5,385 bases of DNA from Afipia sp. (GTDB lineage: Bacteria > Pseudomonadota > Alphaproteobacteria > Rhizobiales > Xanthobacteraceae): contig JAPLPA010000205.1 in NCBI GenBank assembly GCA_026400415.1, positions 5,019-10,403 of the forward strand. The letters run 5' to 3'. The notes below the pieces were generated by a model. That model saw only the letters and a program-made list of their open reading frames with translations, did no database searches and had not been told where the DNA came from. Numbering within the stretch: position 1 is the first letter of the stretch; each line of letters starts with the position of its first letter. This document shows positions 1 to 5,385 of the stretch, in pieces. A program made the position numbers and the translations under genes.

Positions 1-1548
1 TCTGCCGTCGACACGATCTTTGCCTTGGGATTGATCGAGCGGACATGGCGCACCAGCTTTTCATTGTTGGCGCCCTTGAGGAGCGCGTCCGGCACGCTGA
101 GGATAATCAGCTCGGCGTTTCCGACACCGGCATGCGTCAGGGTATCTATGTTGCTGATGTCGCCATAGACGACATGGATTCCGCGCTCATTGAGCGTCCT
201 GAAAACGTCCGGATTGAAATCGACGACGCTGATCTGATCGAGCATCGATTTGTTCTGCCGCTCGATCTCGGCCAGCAGCGCGCTCGCGGCCCGGAAAAAT
301 CCGAGGATCACGATACGTCTTGCCGAGCCGTGACCGGCATCGCCGGCCTCGCCGTCGTGGCTGTGATCGAGATCGCGAAACCCGATGCGCTTCAGGCCAC
401 CGATGGCCAACCGCGATATGTCGTCGCTGCGCATGATCGCGAAAGTGCTCATCACGGCGAGAATGACAAAAGCAAATGACGCCGCACTCGCGGTTTGCGC
501 TTTAATATGGCCCGCAGAGACGCCGACCTGAATCACGACCAGCGAGAATTCGCTGATCTGCGAAAGATTGAGCGCGGGCAACAGGCTGGCGCGCAAGCCC
601 TGCTTCATCGCGTATAAAGGCACAAAGGTCGTCACCATCCGGCTGAAGACCGTAAAGACTGAGATGATGAGCGCCAGACCGATCACCGACGAGGTTGGAA
701 TCGGAATTGTCATGCCAAGAGCCACAAAGAACAGCGTGATGAAGAAATCGCGCAGCGTCGTTACTTTGGCCGTGACATCGAGCGCGTAAGGAAAAGTCGA
801 GAGCGACACGCCTGCAACCAGCGATCCCATTTCCCGCGACAGATGCAGTTGCTCGGCGATCTCGCCGATCAGAAAGCACCACGCCAGCGCACCCAGCATA
901 ATGAGTTCGGGACGACGCGCGATCTGGTGGAAAATTTTCGGCAACACGAAGCGGCTGAGAACCAGCGCGGTCGCAACCAGAGCAACAACGCGGCCCACGG
1001 AAAGCAACACGATGCCGATCTGCAGATTGCCGAGACTCGGTTGGACTGCAAGAAACAGGATCGCAAAAATGTCCTGCAACACCAGAACGCCGAGCGTTAT
1101 ACGCCCCGGCAGCGTGTCAAGTTCGCGTTTCTCGTACAGCACTTTTACGATAATGACGGTTGATGACAACGCGCAGGCGATTGTGAGGTAGAGCGCGTCA
1201 AATCCGCCGCCGCCCATCGGCAACCCGATGGCCATGAAAAAGGCAATTCCCAGAACACAACCGCCGACCAATTGTCCCCCGGCGGCGAAAAGAATGACGC
1301 GCCCTGCGCGAATGATTTTTTTCAGATCGATTTCCAGCCCGATCATGAACAGCATGAAAATCAGGCCCAGTTCGGAGATTGTCGCAATCGATTCCTGTGA
1401 TTTGACCCATCCCATGCCGTACGGGCCGATGACGAATCCGCCGACCAGATAAGCAAGGATCAGCGGCTGGCGCGAAAAGTGCGCAACAAGGCCCAGGCCC
1501 CACGCGAACAAAATGCAAAAACGTGATATCGCGAATGAGTTCGTGCAT
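1..1548 (-). CDS. CPA2-family cation:proton antiporter with RCK (TrkA-N) domain, partial, apparent N-terminal frameshift
   Basis: This is probably an inner-membrane K+ or Na+/H+ antiporter of the KefB/KefC type. About 515 residues are visible and the C-terminus lies beyond the left edge. Reading the minus strand gives one stop-free frame from about 1520 down to 1. Residues ~10-390 are hydrophobic and carry CPA2 landmarks: RQPLILAYLVGGFVIGP, ELGLIFMLFMIGLEIDLKK, ACALSSTVIIVK, VLQDIFAI (D159), REMGSLVAGVSLS and LSQISEFSLVV. A His/Asp/Gly-rich linker (~394-408) leads into an RCK Rossmann domain: RRIVILGFF, VVDFNPD (D443), VVYGDISN and AELIILSVPD. The nucleotide-binding GxGxxG motif reads GFFRAA (G416-A421), so two glycines are missing. 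The ATG at 1548 encodes a plausible MHELIRDIT start but is one base out of phase with the antiporter frame. Its upstream GAAGG lies only one base from the ATG, so it is a poor ribosome site. A non-ATG start such as TTG 1511-1509 could bypass the shift. The family is clear; ion specificity and intactness are not. Confidence 0.9.
1517..1521 (-). other. Apparent +1 frameshift in a five-base homopolymer within the antiporter gene
   Basis: The plus strand has five consecutive A (T5 in the coding strand). Frame 0 from ATG 1548 reads M-H-E-L-I-R-D-I-T-F and then departs from the antiporter sequence, continuing for 116 codons as non-family sequence. Removing one T from the run joins MHELIRDITF directly to CILFAWGLGLVAHFSRQPL, which continues without interruption into the antiporter. 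This is either a sequencing or assembly error, a real inactivating or phase-varying indel, or a sign that translation begins downstream. The mRNA context ACG UUU UUG could allow slippage, but nothing else suggests programmed frameshifting. Confidence 0.75.
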
Positions 1549-1572
1549 GCCTTCGAACCGAACGGTGCATTG

Positions 1573-1601
1573 AGTGAGAGCAAGCCGAGCGAAGGCTCAC
1601 T
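1573..1601. promoter_or_regulatory. Inverted repeat upstream of the antiporter start
   Basis: AGTGAG (1573-1578) and CTCACT (1596-1601) form a perfect 6-bp inverted repeat with a 17-base spacer. It lies 25-53 bases upstream of the antiporter ATG at 1548. It could be a half-site pair for a dimeric repressor or a weak hairpin in the 5' leader. Six-base arms can arise by chance, so a regulatory role is only a suggestion. Confidence 0.2.
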
Positions 1602-1661
1602 ACAAATTACAAAAGCACTATTTTCCGGCGTCCGTCGAGCGTCATGCCGATCGCGCGCCGA

Positions 1662-1674
1662 CGGCAATTTGCCG
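1662..1674. promoter_or_regulatory. Perfect 13-bp palindrome in the divergent intergenic region
   Basis: CGGCAATTTGCCG has two exact 6-base arms (CGGCAA/TTGCCG) around a central T. It lies between the divergent antiporter and MgtC genes, 114 bases from the antiporter ATG and 138 bases from the MgtC ATG. The position and symmetry fit a dimeric regulator operator, but no known consensus was recognised. The remainder of 1549-1811 holds no gene that I can support. Confidence 0.25.
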
Positions 1675-1749
1675 CTGCGCTCAAACCAGACTGGCGCACC
1701 GGCGTGAGATGTTCCCTCTGCAAACACATGGCCGCCACGTGCAGGAATT

Positions 1750-1779
1750 TTGTTCAAGGATCAAAATCAGTGCTAGCTT
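1750..1779 (+). promoter_or_regulatory. Candidate sigma-70-like promoter for the MgtC-family gene
   Basis: TTGTTC (1750-1755) resembles a -35 element. It is followed after 18 bases by TAGCTT (1774-1779), which is preceded by TGC, as in an extended -10. This would place transcription start near 1786, about 26 bases before the ATG at 1812. The -10 match is mediocre and there is no independent support. Confidence 0.3.
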
Positions 1780-1800
1780 TGCCGCCGCTGAATTTTCCCA

Positions 1801-1811
1801 AGAGAGGCGCG
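1801..1811 (+). promoter_or_regulatory. Ribosome binding site fixing the MgtC-family start
   Basis: AGAGAGG (1801-1807) is a good Shine-Dalgarno match, four bases before ATG 1812. It decides the start in favour of 1812 over the in-frame ATG at 1644. The extra 56 residues from 1644 would be polar and Arg/Cys-rich, unlike the membrane-helix N-terminus expected in MgtC/SapB proteins. Confidence 0.7.
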
Positions 1812-2516
1812 ATGTTGTCCCATTCGGAATTGCTGATCCGATTACTGGCCGCGGCGGCGCTCGGAAGTCTCGTCGGATTTGAGCGCGAGCGCCTGCTGTG
1901 GGCCGCAGGTATCCGAACCCACATGCTGGTCTGCGTCGGCTCATGCCTGGTCATGATCGTGTCGGCCTATGGATTCGCCGAAGTGCTGTCACAGGACCAC
2001 ATCGTTCTCGATCCATCGCGCATCGCCGCACAGGTGGTCTCAGGCATCGGCTTTCTCGGCGCGGGATCCATTTTGGCGCGCGGTGAGATCGTCAAAGGCC
2101 TGACCACAGCCGCCAGTATCTGGACCGTCGCTGCGATCGGCCTTGCGGTTGGCGGTGGACTCTATTTCGCAGCAGGCGCGTCCACAGTTGTCATTCTCAT
2201 TATCCTTGCGGGCATCAAGCCGCTTGAAGAGGCCTATCGCTCGCGCAACCAGTCGTGCCAGCTCAAGATCGAAGTCGATCACGGTGGCCTCACGCCTGAG
2301 ACGCTGCGCGGGGCGCTTGACCTCAGAGTAAGCCAGATCAAGCGATTTCTTGTCGAGAGCCGCAATGTCGACGGATCGGACGAACTGGTCGTGCTTCTCA
2401 GCAAGGTTTCGTCGCAGGACATCGCAACTTTCCCGGAGAAACTGAAGGAACTGGATGGTGTCCGGGAGGTAACAATCGTCCGGAAAGGCAATGAACGGAC
2501 CGGCGAACCTGTTTAA
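1812..2516 (+). CDS. MgtC/SapB family inner-membrane protein
   Basis: This 234-residue protein has the MgtC/SapB core followed by a soluble C-terminal domain. The core (~1-135) has about four to five hydrophobic segments (near 7-23, 35-55, 70-90 and 95-135) and family signatures: LVGFERERL (20-28), AGIRTH (32-37), DPSRIAAQVVSGIGFLGAGS (67-86) and GLTTAASIWTVAAIGLAVGGG (96-116). Residues ~148-224 alternate beta and helix stretches and resemble the ACT-like tail of longer MgtC proteins. Known members act in low-Mg2+ adaptation and intracellular survival, in Salmonella partly by modulating the F1Fo ATP synthase; they are not proven Mg2+ transporters. Whether this protein shares that role is inference. 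It is transcribed divergently from an ion antiporter, which fits a role in cation or membrane homeostasis. No Mg2+ riboswitch was recognised upstream. The stop is TAA at 2514-2516. Confidence 0.92.
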   Translation: MLSHSELLIRLLAAAALGSLVGFERERLLWAAGIRTHMLVCVGSCLVMIVSAYGFAEVLSQDHIVLDPSRIAAQVVSGIGFLGAGSILARGEIVKGLTTAASIWTVAAIGLAVGGGLYFAAGASTVVILIILAGIKPLEEAYRSRNQSCQLKIEVDHGGLTPETLRGALDLRVSQIKRFLVESRNVDGSDELVVLLSKVSSQDIATFPEKLKELDGVREVTIVRKGNERTGEPV

Positions 2517-2592
2517 ATATCTGCCCGCGCTGTGTAGGTTCGCATTTGGAGTACGAGCTGGGGTACGGACTTTTCGAGCGTAAGGACTAATC

Positions 2593-3048
2593 ATGAATCG
2601 GGCTGTTCCAAATATTGTCGTAAGTATTTTTTCTCTATTTTTTATTCTAACTGGAGTTTCCGCAGCCGGTGCACAGGTAGCCACCGCAACGGGTCTATGG
2701 CTCACGCAAAAAGGCGATGCCAGAATTCAGGTTTCGAAATGCGGTTCAGCGCTCTGCGGCAAGGTCGTTTGGCTGAAGGACGCGATCGACCCCTTGACGA
2801 AGAAGCCACAGACAGACGACAAGAATCCAAATCCCGCATTGGCGACGCGCCCGATGATCGGCGTGCAGCTTTTCGTCGGAATGAACCCGACGGGTCCGGA
2901 TAGCTGGGCGGGCAAAATTTACAATGCCGACGATGGCGGCACCTACGACAGCAAGGTCAAGGTTCTCGGGCCGGGGCAGCTGAGCGTTGAGGGGTGCCTC
3001 GGTGCGATTTGCGGCGGGGAAACCTGGACCAAGCTCGGCGGACGGTAA
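2593..3048 (+). CDS. Secreted DUF2147 family protein
   Basis: This 151-residue exported protein has a typical signal peptide: a short polar start with R3, a hydrophobic core at 8-22 (IVVSIFSLFFILTGV) and a probable cleavage after AGA (25-27) or nearby. The mature part matches the DUF2147 pattern: GLW (34-36), CGSALCGKVVWL (50-61), a D-P-L-T-K-K loop, NPNPAL and RPMIGVQLF, W-A-G-K-I-Y-N, GGTYDSKVKV and C-terminal GETWTKL. The biochemical role of this family is unknown; periplasmic or cell-surface location is inferred from the signal. It has two CX4C pairs (C50/C55 and C135/C140), which could form disulfides after export. AAGGA (2582-2586) lies six bases before the ATG, so the start is firm. 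It is 76 bases after the MgtC-family gene on the same strand and ends just before a strong terminator. The signal-peptide DNA is notably T-rich, with two TATTTTTT tracts. Confidence 0.88.
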   Translation: MNRAVPNIVVSIFSLFFILTGVSAAGAQVATATGLWLTQKGDARIQVSKCGSALCGKVVWLKDAIDPLTKKPQTDDKNPNPALATRPMIGVQLFVGMNPTGPDSWAGKIYNADDGGTYDSKVKVLGPGQLSVEGCLGAICGGETWTKLGGR

Positions 3049-3083
3049 AAATCGCGCCATTCCTGTTCGGCATGAAGAAACCG

Positions 3084-3115
3084 CCTCGCCTTTCGTTTGC
3101 AAAGGCGGGGGTTTT
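3084..3115 (+). terminator. Rho-independent terminator after the DUF2147 gene
   Basis: CCTCGCCTTT (3084-3093) pairs with AAAGGCGGGG (3101-3110) as a 10-bp stem with one G-U pair. It encloses a 7-base loop and is followed by G and TTTT (3112-3115). It lies 36 bases after the DUF2147 stop at 3048 and separates that gene from the next one. Confidence 0.88.
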
Positions 3116-3175
3116 ATGTGACGGACATTCCCGGCCAAGTTGGACCATCACAGCACAAATTTCGGACGAATAGAT

Positions 3176-4219
3176 ATGGCGCGCAACATTCTGATTCTCG
3201 GAGCCTCGTATGGCTCTCTCCTGGCAACGAAGCTTCTGATGGCCGGTCACAACGTGACTCTGGTTTGCCGGAAGAACACGGCTGAACTTATCAACCAGGA
3301 AGGCACCGAAGTTCGCATCAAGCTGCGCGATGAGCCTAAGCACCGCTCGATCTTCTCGCGCGATCTGCCGGGGAAACTGGACGCGACCTCGCCCGACAAG
3401 GTCGACCTTTCCCGTTACGATCTCGTCGCTCTTGCCATGCAGGAGCCGCAATACACCAACCACACGATCCGAGTTTTGATGATCAAGATCGCTGAGGCAA
3501 AGCTGCCTTGTCTGTCGATCATGAACATGCCGCCATTGCCCTATCTCAAACGGATTCCGGAACTGGCGAAGATGGACCTCGAAGAGGCCTATACGAATGC
3601 GCAGGTATGGGAACGCTTCAAGCCGGGACTGGTGACACTCTGCTCGCCCGATCCGCAGGCTTTCCGTCCACCGGAGGATAAGGCGAACGTGCTGTTCGTC
3701 GGTCTGCCGACAAACTTCAAGGCCGCGATATTCGAGGACGAAGCACACAACAAGCTGCTGCGTGAACTCGAAGCCGATATCGATGCGGTGACGCTCGACG
3801 GCAAGGACGTTCCGGTGAAACTTAAAGTATTCGATTCGCTGTTCGTGCCGTTGGCGAAATGGTCGATGCTGCTGACCGGAAACTATCGCTGCATCACGCC
3901 GACCGATCCGCAGCCGATCCGCGACGCGGTGCATAAGGATCTCACGCTCTCGAAGGCGATCTACAACCATGTGGATGCCGTCGCGCTAAAGTTGGGAGCC
4001 GATCCGGCAGATCAGGTGCCTTTCGAGAAGTACGCCAAGGCGGCGGAAAGCCTGCTCAAGCCGTCGTCGGCCGCTCGCGCGGTGGCGAGCGGTGCGCCCT
4101 TCATCGAGCGCGTCGACCTGCTGGTGAAACTGATCTCGCATCAGATCGGCATGCCAAATGCCGAAATCGACCGCACGGTTGAGATCGTCGATCAGAAAAT
4201 GGGGATTGTGCAGGGCTGA
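3176..4219 (+). CDS. Ketopantoate reductase (PanE/ApbA)-like NAD(P)-dependent dehydrogenase
   Basis: This is a 347-residue cytoplasmic Rossmann-fold oxidoreductase. The N-terminal dinucleotide-binding motif is ARNILILGASYGSLLATKL (2-20), followed by the second strand NVTLVCRKN (26-34), where R32/K33 could favour NADPH. The C-terminal half resembles the PanE helical domain: LAKWSMLLTGN (226-236) holds a lysine (K228) and an asparagine eight residues later (N236), as in the E. coli K176/N184 pair. SSAARAVASGAPFIERVDLL (297-316) matches the family's SSMLQD..G..TEID region. Differences from true PanE include SIMNMPP (114-120) in place of the usual QNG motif and no asparagine at K+4. It is also longer than E. 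coli PanE (about 303 aa). Pantothenate synthesis is therefore doubtful and another 2-oxo or hydroxy acid is possible. I prefer ATG 3176, with a weak GGA nine bases upstream, over in-frame TTG 3140, which would add 12 polar residues before the Rossmann strand. It stands alone between a terminator and a tRNA. Confidence 0.85.
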   Translation: MARNILILGASYGSLLATKLLMAGHNVTLVCRKNTAELINQEGTEVRIKLRDEPKHRSIFSRDLPGKLDATSPDKVDLSRYDLVALAMQEPQYTNHTIRVLMIKIAEAKLPCLSIMNMPPLPYLKRIPELAKMDLEEAYTNAQVWERFKPGLVTLCSPDPQAFRPPEDKANVLFVGLPTNFKAAIFEDEAHNKLLRELEADIDAVTLDGKDVPVKLKVFDSLFVPLAKWSMLLTGNYRCITPTDPQPIRDAVHKDLTLSKAIYNHVDAVALKLGADPADQVPFEKYAKAAESLLKPSSAARAVASGAPFIERVDLLVKLISHQIGMPNAEIDRTVEIVDQKMGIVQG

Positions 4220-4263
4220 TTTTATCCGGATCGGGATCAGCAACAGCTAAGTGCTTGATTTTA

Positions 4264-4340
4264 TGGTCGGAGTGGCAGGATTTGAACCTGCGACCCCTGC
4301 GTCCCGAACGCAGTGCTCTACCGGACTGAGCCACACTCCG
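4264..4340 (-). tRNA. tRNA-Pro (anticodon CGG), CCA encoded
   Basis: The minus strand folds as a complete 77-base cloverleaf. The acceptor CGGAGTG/CACTCCG has the C1-G72 pair typical of bacterial tRNA-Pro. The D arm is GCTC/GAGC, the anticodon stem CTGCG/CGCAG with loop TTCGGGA, the variable loop GGGTC, and the T arm GCAGG-TTCAAAT-CCTGC. The discriminator is A73 and CCA is genomically encoded (4266-4264). Anticodon CGG lies at 4306-4304 and reads CCG. It is followed by G37, the expected m1G37 (TrmD) site. All stems pair and the gene looks intact. The 3' end is 44 bases from the PanE-like stop; no clear terminator follows the tRNA. Confidence 0.97.
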
Positions 4341-4350
4341 ACATGGGAGC

Positions 4351-4379
4351 GATATAGCGTTGGCGCTCGTCCGCGGCAA
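4351..4379 (-). promoter_or_regulatory. Promoter of the tRNA-Pro gene
   Basis: On the minus strand, TTGCCG (4379-4374) and TATATC (4356-4351) are separated by exactly 17 bases, and the tRNA 5' end follows 10 bases after the -10. The bases after the -10 are GC-rich (GCTCCC), like the discriminators of stable-RNA promoters under stringent control. The match to consensus is four of six in each element, but spacing and position are good. Confidence 0.6.
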
Positions 4380-4430
4380 GAAGCGGTATAAGGGGCCCAT
4401 CCCGCGTCGCCGCCGTGCCGAAAGCCCTGA

Positions 4431-5385
4431 ATGAAACTTGGTCTCACCACAAAAATCATTGCCGCCGATACAGGCTCGGCTGATGTCGCCGCGCGATGTC
4501 TCGGCGCGGGCGGTCTTGTCGGATTCCCGACCGAGACGGTCTACGGACTTGGGGCCGACGCGACCGACGCACGCGCGGTCGCGCGACTGTATGAAGCGAA
4601 GGGGCGACCATCGTTCAATCCGCTGATCGCACATGTGGCGGATCTTGCGGCCGCAAAGGCGATTGCGCGGTTAGACGAACGCAGCCTTTTGCTGGCCGAA
4701 AAGTTTTGGCCCGGACCGCTGACACTGGTGCTGCCGAAAGCAAGCAACTGTCCGGTCTGCGATCTCGCAACCGCCGGTCTCGACACGATTGCGGTGCGTG
4801 TGCCGGCGCACCCGGTGACGCAGGCCATTCTGCGCGCGTTCGGCAAACCTGTCGTGGCACCGTCTGCAAATCTGTCCGGGCATATTTCGCCAACCACTGC
4901 AGCGCATGTGTTGGCCGATCTCGACGGACGCATCGATCTCGTCATCGATGGCGGGCCGGTGTCGGTGGGCGTCGAGTCAACCATTGTCGGATGTTTCGAA
5001 CAGTCGATGCTGCTGCGGCCCGGCGGCGTTGCCCGCGCCGACATCGAACACGTTCTTGGCGAAGCACTGATGCGGCTGCCTGAAGATGACGCGAACAAAT
5101 CGTCGCCACTCGCACCGGGCATGCTTGCCTCGCATTACGCACCACGCACGCCGGTACGGCTCAATGCGCGAACAATCGAGCAAGGCGAGGTTTTGCTGGC
5201 TTTCGGCCCGGACGCGCTCGCGGAAAATACGTCCGGCGTCATGAATTTGTCCCAACAAGGCGATCTGGTCGAGGCCGCCGCGAATCTGTTCAGCTATCTG
5301 CGCGCCCTCGACACCAAAGGCGCGCGCGGCATTGCGGTGATGCCAATCCCGAAGACGGGATTGGGCGAAGCGATCAACGACCGGC
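4431..5385 (+). CDS. sua5: L-threonylcarbamoyladenylate synthase, two-domain Sua5/TsaC2 type, partial at right edge
   Basis: The product makes threonylcarbamoyl-AMP from threonine, bicarbonate and ATP, the first step of the t6A37 modification of ANN-decoding tRNAs in the cytoplasm. The YrdC/Sua5 domain (~8-200) contains GFPTETVYGLGADA (31-44), YEAKGRP (54-60), NPL (63-65), FWPGPLT (92-98), VRVPAHP (122-128) and APSANLSG (143-150). The string LAPGMLASHYAP (~226-238) is the conserved SPGM..HYAP linker leading to the Sua5 C-terminal domain, which distinguishes it from single-domain TsaC. 318 codons are visible. The last motif, PKTGLGEAINDR, is typically close to the end, so probably only a dozen or so residues are missing. 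ATG 4431 gives the expected N-terminus although its ribosome site is weak. The gene is transcribed away from the tRNA-Pro gene, with 90 bases between them to hold both promoters. Confidence 0.95.
   Translation, partial: MKLGLTTKIIAADTGSADVAARCLGAGGLVGFPTETVYGLGADATDARAVARLYEAKGRPSFNPLIAHVADLAAAKAIARLDERSLLLAEKFWPGPLTLVLPKASNCPVCDLATAGLDTIAVRVPAHPVTQAILRAFGKPVVAPSANLSGHISPTTAAHVLADLDGRIDLVIDGGPVSVGVESTIVGCFEQSMLLRPGGVARADIEHVLGEALMRLPEDDANKSSPLAPGMLASHYAPRTPVRLNARTIEQGEVLLAFGPDALAENTSGVMNLSQQGDLVEAAANLFSYLRALDTKGARGIAVMPIPKTGLGEAINDR

Noticed and set aside
45..479. 144-codon plus-strand open frame at the left edge
   Set aside because: It is antisense to the RCK domain of the antiporter, whose minus-strand frame gives clear family motifs.
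1644..1811. 56-codon upstream extension of the MgtC-family gene from ATG 1644
   Set aside because: The added sequence is Arg/Cys-rich and not MgtC-like, contains the candidate promoter and palindrome, and ATG 1812 has its own good ribosome binding site.
2040..2705. 221-codon minus-strand open frame antisense to the MgtC-family gene
   Set aside because: It has no family signature and covers the end of the MgtC-family gene and the start of the DUF2147 gene, both well supported on the plus strand.
3140..3175. TTG start at 3140 for the PanE-like gene
   Set aside because: It would add 12 polar residues before the Rossmann strand; ATG 3176 gives the normal family N-terminus. It remains possible but is less likely.
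2957..3970. 337-codon minus-strand open frame antisense to the PanE-like gene
   Set aside because: The protein is Arg/His/Gln-rich with no recognisable domain, overlaps a clear gene and runs across the terminator; it is a typical antisense shadow in GC-rich DNA.
4220..4263. Possible terminator between the PanE-like gene and the tRNA
   Set aside because: There is a small ATCCGGAT palindrome and a weak AGC/GCT pairing before GATTTTAT, but no stem strong enough to call on either strand.
4264..4340. tRNA-Pro as an integration site for a mobile element
   Set aside because: No integrase, no repeat of the tRNA 3' end elsewhere in the window and no foreign-looking genes were seen.
4101..4634. 177-codon minus-strand open frame spanning the tRNA-Pro gene
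   Set aside because: It runs straight through a complete tRNA and into two real genes on the other strand.
4541..5122. 193-codon minus-strand open frame antisense to sua5
   Set aside because: It is Ser/Arg/Ala-rich with no motif, while the plus-strand frame carries all the Sua5 signatures.

Overview
The window looks like ordinary chromosomal DNA from an alphaproteobacterium. Protein similarity recalled from memory points towards the Bradyrhizobium/Afipia/Rhodopseudomonas/Nitrobacter group. The supporting evidence is a moderately GC-rich sequence with Gly/Ala/Arg-rich shadow frames, a DUF2147 secreted protein, a compact MgtC/SapB protein and a KefB/C-like antiporter of a type common in that group. 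There is no integrase, transposase, CRISPR array, toxin-antitoxin pair or phage gene. I assign the group by recognition, not by a search.

Left part (1-1548, minus strand): most of a CPA2-family monovalent cation:proton antiporter with a C-terminal RCK/TrkA-N regulatory domain; its 3' end lies beyond the left edge. The frame is open throughout, but its natural ATG (1548) is one base out of phase with the rest. An apparent +1 indel lies in an A5/T5 run at 1517-1521.

Divergent intergenic region (1549-1811): about 260 bases without a gene. It holds an inverted repeat, a perfect 13-bp palindrome and a plausible promoter for the rightward gene.

Middle (1812-3115, plus strand): an MgtC/SapB-family membrane protein of 234 aa, then, after a 76-base gap, a 151-aa secreted DUF2147 protein ending at a clear intrinsic terminator (3084-3115).

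Right part (3176-5385): a 347-aa Rossmann-fold dehydrogenase resembling ketopantoate reductase (PanE/ApbA) but with altered active-site signatures. It is followed by a minus-strand tRNA-Pro(CGG) gene with encoded CCA and its own promoter, and then by a divergently read Sua5/TsaC-type threonylcarbamoyl-AMP synthase gene cut by the right edge.

Working together: the divergent antiporter and MgtC pair suggests a small ion-homeostasis locus, although only position and family support this. The tRNA and the tRNA-modification gene are neighbours, but the Sua5 product (t6A37) is not expected on tRNA-Pro, so this is probably only proximity. I did not find a convincing new biological system. The observations most worth checking are the antiporter frameshift and the divergent active site of the PanE-like enzyme.
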